Below are positions 60,752 to 64,000 of a stretch of 64,000 nt of DNA, in pieces. The translations under genes were made by a program, and so were the position numbers. Source of the stretch: Spirochaetota bacterium (GTDB taxonomy: Bacteria > Spirochaetota > Spirochaetia > Treponematales > Rectinemataceae); contig JAJUJQ010000001.1 of assembly GCA_029265255.1 (NCBI GenBank), positions 496,001 through 560,000 on the forward strand, read 5' to 3'. The notes beneath the pieces are model-generated. The model did no database searches, was not told the DNA's origin, and worked only from the letters and a program-made list of their open reading frames with translations. The first letter of the stretch is position 1; each line of letters begins with the position of its first letter.

Positions 60752-61282
60752 ATGAAAAAGTCAGAAAAACTCCTTCTGGAGTCGAAGACTCCGGATGAGT
60801 ATGTCGCCAACGCGTTGATATCAAGGTTCAGCCCTTCCGAAAAAGCCCGACTCACCAGGATATGGATGGAGAGGACCGGATATACAAGGGAAGACTTGGT
60901 TCTCGCCCGCAACCGGAATGAGTACTGGAAAAAACGGAAAATGCAGGGAGCGGCTGTACGGACAAAGAAGCGGATGCAAATGCATGATTATTCCCTTGCG
61001 CCAACCGTTGATTGGACCCCAGAACGTATCGACGAATTCATTCGACTTAACAGAAAAGATGCCTACGGCCGCTATACGCACAGGGACTGGGAACTGGCTA
61101 TGCATTTCGGCACCAGTATTCCTTCGATTCAGTATTTGCGCCGCAAATATAACCGAATAAGAAAAATGCTTGGTCCCGGCGCGCGAAAAGCACGGATTAT
61201 GGAATATATGCAATGCTCCGAGCTCGTTTTACAGCGAGGCGGCCCTAGGACTCGGCAACGCGCAGCCGCAAAAAAGACTTAA
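60752..61282 (+). CDS. Basic protein of unknown function
   Basis: A 176-residue, strongly basic protein that I do not recognise. It has a KKxRMQ-rich centre (about residues 60-75), a short TPERIDEFIRLNRKDAYGRYT helix region and then DWELAMHFGTSIPSIQYLRRKYNRIRKML, which could be a helix-turn-helix, suggesting nucleic-acid binding (inference). The C-terminus is Arg/Lys-rich. It has its own promoter and converges on recG, the two stop codons overlapping within TTAA. Confidence 0.6.
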   Translation: MKKSEKLLLESKTPDEYVANALISRFSPSEKARLTRIWMERTGYTREDLVLARNRNEYWKKRKMQGAAVRTKKRMQMHDYSLAPTVDWTPERIDEFIRLNRKDAYGRYTHRDWELAMHFGTSIPSIQYLRRKYNRIRKMLGPGARKARIMEYMQCSELVLQRGGPRTRQRAAAKKT

Positions 61283-63333
61283 CGGACTCGATCCAGATAA
61301 GGATTGGCACGCGCAAGCACCTTGGCAATCACTTCATGCTCCGGAAGAGCAAAGCCGGGGTCCTGTGCGACGATAGTGAAGGCGTCATCTCTCGCGGCCT
61401 TCAATAACTCAAAATCGGTCCGAAGGTCAGCGATACGGAGCCGCAACGCTCCCGCCTGTTCAGTGCCAAGCAGATCCCCTGGTCCGCGTATGTTCAAATC
61501 CTCCTCGGCAATTGCAAATCCATCCGTCGTTCCATACAAAGCCTTAAGCCTGCTGCGCCCTTCCTCGGTGAGGCGTTCCGAAAAGATGAGAAAACAATAT
61601 CCCTGATGAATGCCCCGTCCGACTCTACCGCGAAGCTGATGCAGCGCTGAGAGACCGAACCGCTCAGCGTGTTCCACTACCATGACCGTTGCGTTAGGCA
61701 CATCGACACCCACTTCAACCACTGTTGTCGCGACCAGGATGTGGATTTCGCCCGAAACAAACCGGTTCATGACCTCGAAACGCACATCATCCCCCAGGCG
61801 TGAATGCAGGAGCGCTACCTTGTACTCGGGGAAGACTTTGGTCGCAAGCTCTTCTGCCATCGATTCGGCGTTCCGTAATTATGTTCGGTCCGTCTCCGAA
61901 ATAAGAGGATAGACAAAATAGGCTTGACGCCCTTCTGAAAGCCGATTACGGACAAATTCATGGACGCGGCCTACCCGGTCAGCCCGCGCAAGGTGGGTGA
62001 TAACCGGCTTTCGTCCAGACGGCATAGTCCTGATGGTGGAAACTTGCAGGTCGCCGAAAAAGGTCAAGGCAAGGCTGCGTGGAATCGGCGTCGCGGACAT
62101 CATGAGCAGGTCTGGAATATGTCCTTTGCGATAGAGCGCGACACGCTGCAATACTCCAAATCGCTGCTGTTCATCGATAATGACCAGCTGGAGGTTTTTA
62201 AACTCCACATCATCGGAAAAGAGGGCATGAGTGCCTATGACAATGTCGATCTCGCCATTCCTGAGAGCTTCAAGGAGAGGCGGTCGAGCGGCGTTGGTGA
62301 TTGAGCCTGTCACAAATGCAAGCCTGACGCCAAGCGGTTCGACGAGGTGGGCAGCGGTCTGCGCGTGCTGCCGCGCAAGAAGCTCAGTGGGAGCCATGAT
62401 TGCGACCTGACCTCCCCGTTCCACCACGTGCAACGCGGCGAGCAGTGCTACGATTGTCTTGCCGGAACCGACATCACCCTGCAGCAAGCGAGCCATCGGA
62501 TAGGGCTTGTGCATGTCCTCGACGATTTCCCGCAACACTGATTTCTGGTCTTCGGTGAGCACATAGGGCAGCCGCTCGATGAGTCTCTGCGCTAGGACAC
62601 CCTGGGATTTGGACCGGTGCACGGTTCTCTGCCGTCTTGAATGGATGCGCAGCGCGATACCCAGCTGGAAATAGAAGAGCTCTTCATAGGCGAGCGTATC
62701 ATGAGCCTTTTCCGCTTCTTCCTCAGATCGAGGGAAGTGGATCGCGCGGAGCGCTTCGGCCTTGTTAAAATAGCCATATCGTTCACGAATTTTGGTAGGT
62801 AATTCATCCTCAATATGTGGCCCGAATCGATCCAGGGCAGCTGCGATGAGCTTGCGCAGTGCCATCTGATTAAGCCCTTCTGTGAGAGGGTAGCGGGGTG
62901 TCAACGATCGTTCCGGCACGACAGGACCGTCAACGCGTTTAATTTCAAAAGTGGAGGACTGAATTTCTCCGTATTTGAACTGGAATTTGCCGTAAATCTG
63001 AACGGAAGCGCCTACCGGCGCCATCTGTTCGAGAAACGGCCGATTGAAACAGAGGAGTGACGCTTCAGAGGAGTCGTCGCGTACGATGATCTTGAGTGTG
63101 CGCATGCGGCCGAATCCGAACCATTCATGACTGAGCACCCGTGCAATCGTGAAAACCGGGCCGTCAGAGAAGCGCGAAAAGGGAATCAGTCGCATGCGGT
63201 TTTCATAATCGTTGGGAAGGTGCAGAAGAAGATCGGCGATGGTTCTGATTTCGAGCTGAGACAAAGCCCTGAGGGTGGCTGGCCCCGTGCCCCTCAGACT
63301 TCGAAGATCCTGAGTCAATTCTCGAAGAAACAC
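61279..63333 (-). pseudogene. recG: recG, ATP-dependent DNA helicase, interrupted by one in-frame stop
   Basis: A 684-codon RecG branch-migration helicase. The wedge/OB domain covers about residues 60-170, then helicase motifs LLQGDVGSGKT (Walker A), MAPTELLARQHA, IIDEQQRFG (DExx form) and SATPIPRSLALT, and after the break VATTVVEVGVDVPNA and HQLRGRVGRG, all in one frame. A TAA at 61879-61881 splits it after ETDRT and before LRNAESMAEEL, where relatives are continuous; there is no frame change. The parts are 61879-63333 (with GTG start at 63333) and 61279-61860 (from the internal ATG). One base substitution explains it, so this is a recent nonsense change, an assembly error or, least likely, read-through. 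Confidence 0.85.
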
Positions 63334-63339
63334 ATGTTC

Positions 63340-63345
63340 AGTATA
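63340..63345 (-). promoter_or_regulatory. Putative -10 box of recG
   Basis: TATACT on the minus strand ends six bases before the GTG at 63333; no ribosome site and no clear -35. Confidence 0.3.
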
Positions 63346-63416
63346 TCTTCTCAACCAGGCCGGTGCTACTATGGCTTCTGTCAGGCTTGCATGCCTGTGC
63401 GTCAAAGGAGGATACG

Positions 63417-64000
63417 ATGCACAAGGAAACAGAACGTCTCATCGAGCTCGACAGAGAGCATACCCTGATTGCGCATATTGGCTCGCTGCTCGGATGGGAC
63501 CAGGAAACGTATATGCCGCCCCGTGCCATAGAAGAGCGGTCATCGCAGCTGGCGCTTATCGAGGGCCTGGCTCATCAGAAAGCAACGAATCCTGAAATAG
63601 GCGAGCTTCTAGCCAGCCTCGAATCGAAATCCGATCTGACGGATGATGAGCGGGCCTATATCCGGGTGGTTCGAAGAGACTACGACAGAGAAGTGAAGTT
63701 TCCGCAGGAATTCGTTACAGAATACGCAAAAGCTGCCAGCATGTCGCAAGCTGCATGGGCGGACGCGAAGCGGAAGAACGATTATGCCGCATTCAAACCG
63801 CATCTTGCTCGCATGATCGAACTGAATCAGGAAAAAGCCGCGTATCTGAACCCAAACGCGAAGCCCTATGATGTATTGCTGGATCTGTACGAGCCAGGAA
63901 GCACCAAGGAATCCATACGCAGTGTCTTCTCTGTCATGAAAAGCTACCTAGTCGATATTCTGGAAAAAATCCGCTTTTCCCCGCAGGTAGCGGACCTGTG
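63417..64000 (+). CDS. M32 family carboxypeptidase (3' end beyond window)
   Basis: The first 194 codons of a thermostable carboxypeptidase Taq-type (M32) metallopeptidase, which trims C-terminal residues from peptides. The N-terminus runs LIELDREHTLIAHIGSLLGW and then DQETYMPPRA, the family hallmark, followed by SSQLALIEGLAH and later LNPNAKPYDVLLDLYEPG. The HExxH zinc site would lie past the window. AAAGGAGG sits six bases before the ATG. Third peptidase of peptide turnover in the window after pepF and the M29 enzyme. Confidence 0.9.
   Translation, partial: MHKETERLIELDREHTLIAHIGSLLGWDQETYMPPRAIEERSSQLALIEGLAHQKATNPEIGELLASLESKSDLTDDERAYIRVVRRDYDREVKFPQEFVTEYAKAASMSQAAWADAKRKNDYAAFKPHLARMIELNQEKAAYLNPNAKPYDVLLDLYEPGSTKESIRSVFSVMKSYLVDILEKIRFSPQVADL

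Noticed and set aside
61279..61860. A separate small helicase gene
   Set aside because: It is the C-terminal part of recG in the same frame, after the in-frame TAA.
1..64000. Mobile element, prophage or transferred island
   Set aside because: No transposase, integrase, phage gene, attachment repeats or tRNA-flanked block; the genes are core or envelope functions throughout.

Overview
The window is a gene-dense stretch of bacterial chromosome, most probably from an anaerobic spirochaete (Spirochaetota, Treponema/Rectinema-like). This rests on a class I lysyl-tRNA synthetase, a trimeric [FeFe] hydrogenase, an alternative sigma factor behind a sigma-54 promoter (the Borrelia rpoS arrangement), many lipoproteins and a giant repeat/OmpA envelope protein. 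The phylum call is inference from gene content; no rRNA is present. I see no tRNA, rRNA, CRISPR array, phage or insertion sequence.

Layout. 1-1.2 kb: end of a LivF-type ABC ATPase and a secreted DOMON protein. 1.3-8 kb (minus): a xanthine dehydrogenase-type molybdoenzyme operon (FAD, 2Fe-2S and Mo subunits, XdhC, MocA-like transferase, M20 peptidase). 8.1-13 kb: dnaE, an MBL-fold hydrolase, a HAD phosphatase. 13-18.7 kb (minus): a three-gene [FeFe] hydrogenase operon whose NuoF-like subunit is fused to a GltD/NfnB-like flavoprotein. 18.9-26.6 kb: a divergent nucleotidyltransferase, adk, an alpha/beta hydrolase with a changed nucleophile, an envelope pair (lipoprotein + DUF6765), ndk and pepF. 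26.6-33.9 kb (mostly minus): lysK, M29 aminopeptidase, tsaD, polysaccharide deacetylase, the RpoS-like sigma factor, LysM/M23 peptidase. 34-38.6 kb: lepB, a PASTA penicillin-binding protein, HD hydrolase, ffh, rpmB. 38.7-46.6 kb: an unknown exported protein and a 2282-residue protein of alternating Ig-like repeats ending in OmpA. 46.7-51.8 kb: antiporter-Usp-EIIA fusion, murB, cysS. 51.8-55.2 kb: ECF sigma, anti-sigma and two envelope proteins. 55.3-61.3 kb: glyA, a QueG-like protein, epmA, efp, a methyltransferase with a disturbed start and an unknown basic protein. 61.3-64 kb: recG broken by one in-frame stop, and the start of an M32 carboxypeptidase.

The genes describe an anaerobe that handles reducing equivalents through a soluble, probably flavin-bifurcating hydrogenase and makes a molybdenum hydroxylase. 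It invests heavily in envelope construction and modifies EF-P by the EpmA route. Operons are tightly coupled, with repeated 4-bp ATGA/GTGA overlaps. About a dozen first genes have no Shine-Dalgarno sequence but carry a -10 box ending 6-9 bases before the start codon, which suggests leaderless or near-leaderless mRNAs. The most interesting items are the hydrogenase fusion, the sigma-54 promoter before the RpoS-like gene, the leaderless pattern, the alternating A/B repeat giant, and several apparent pseudoenzymes.
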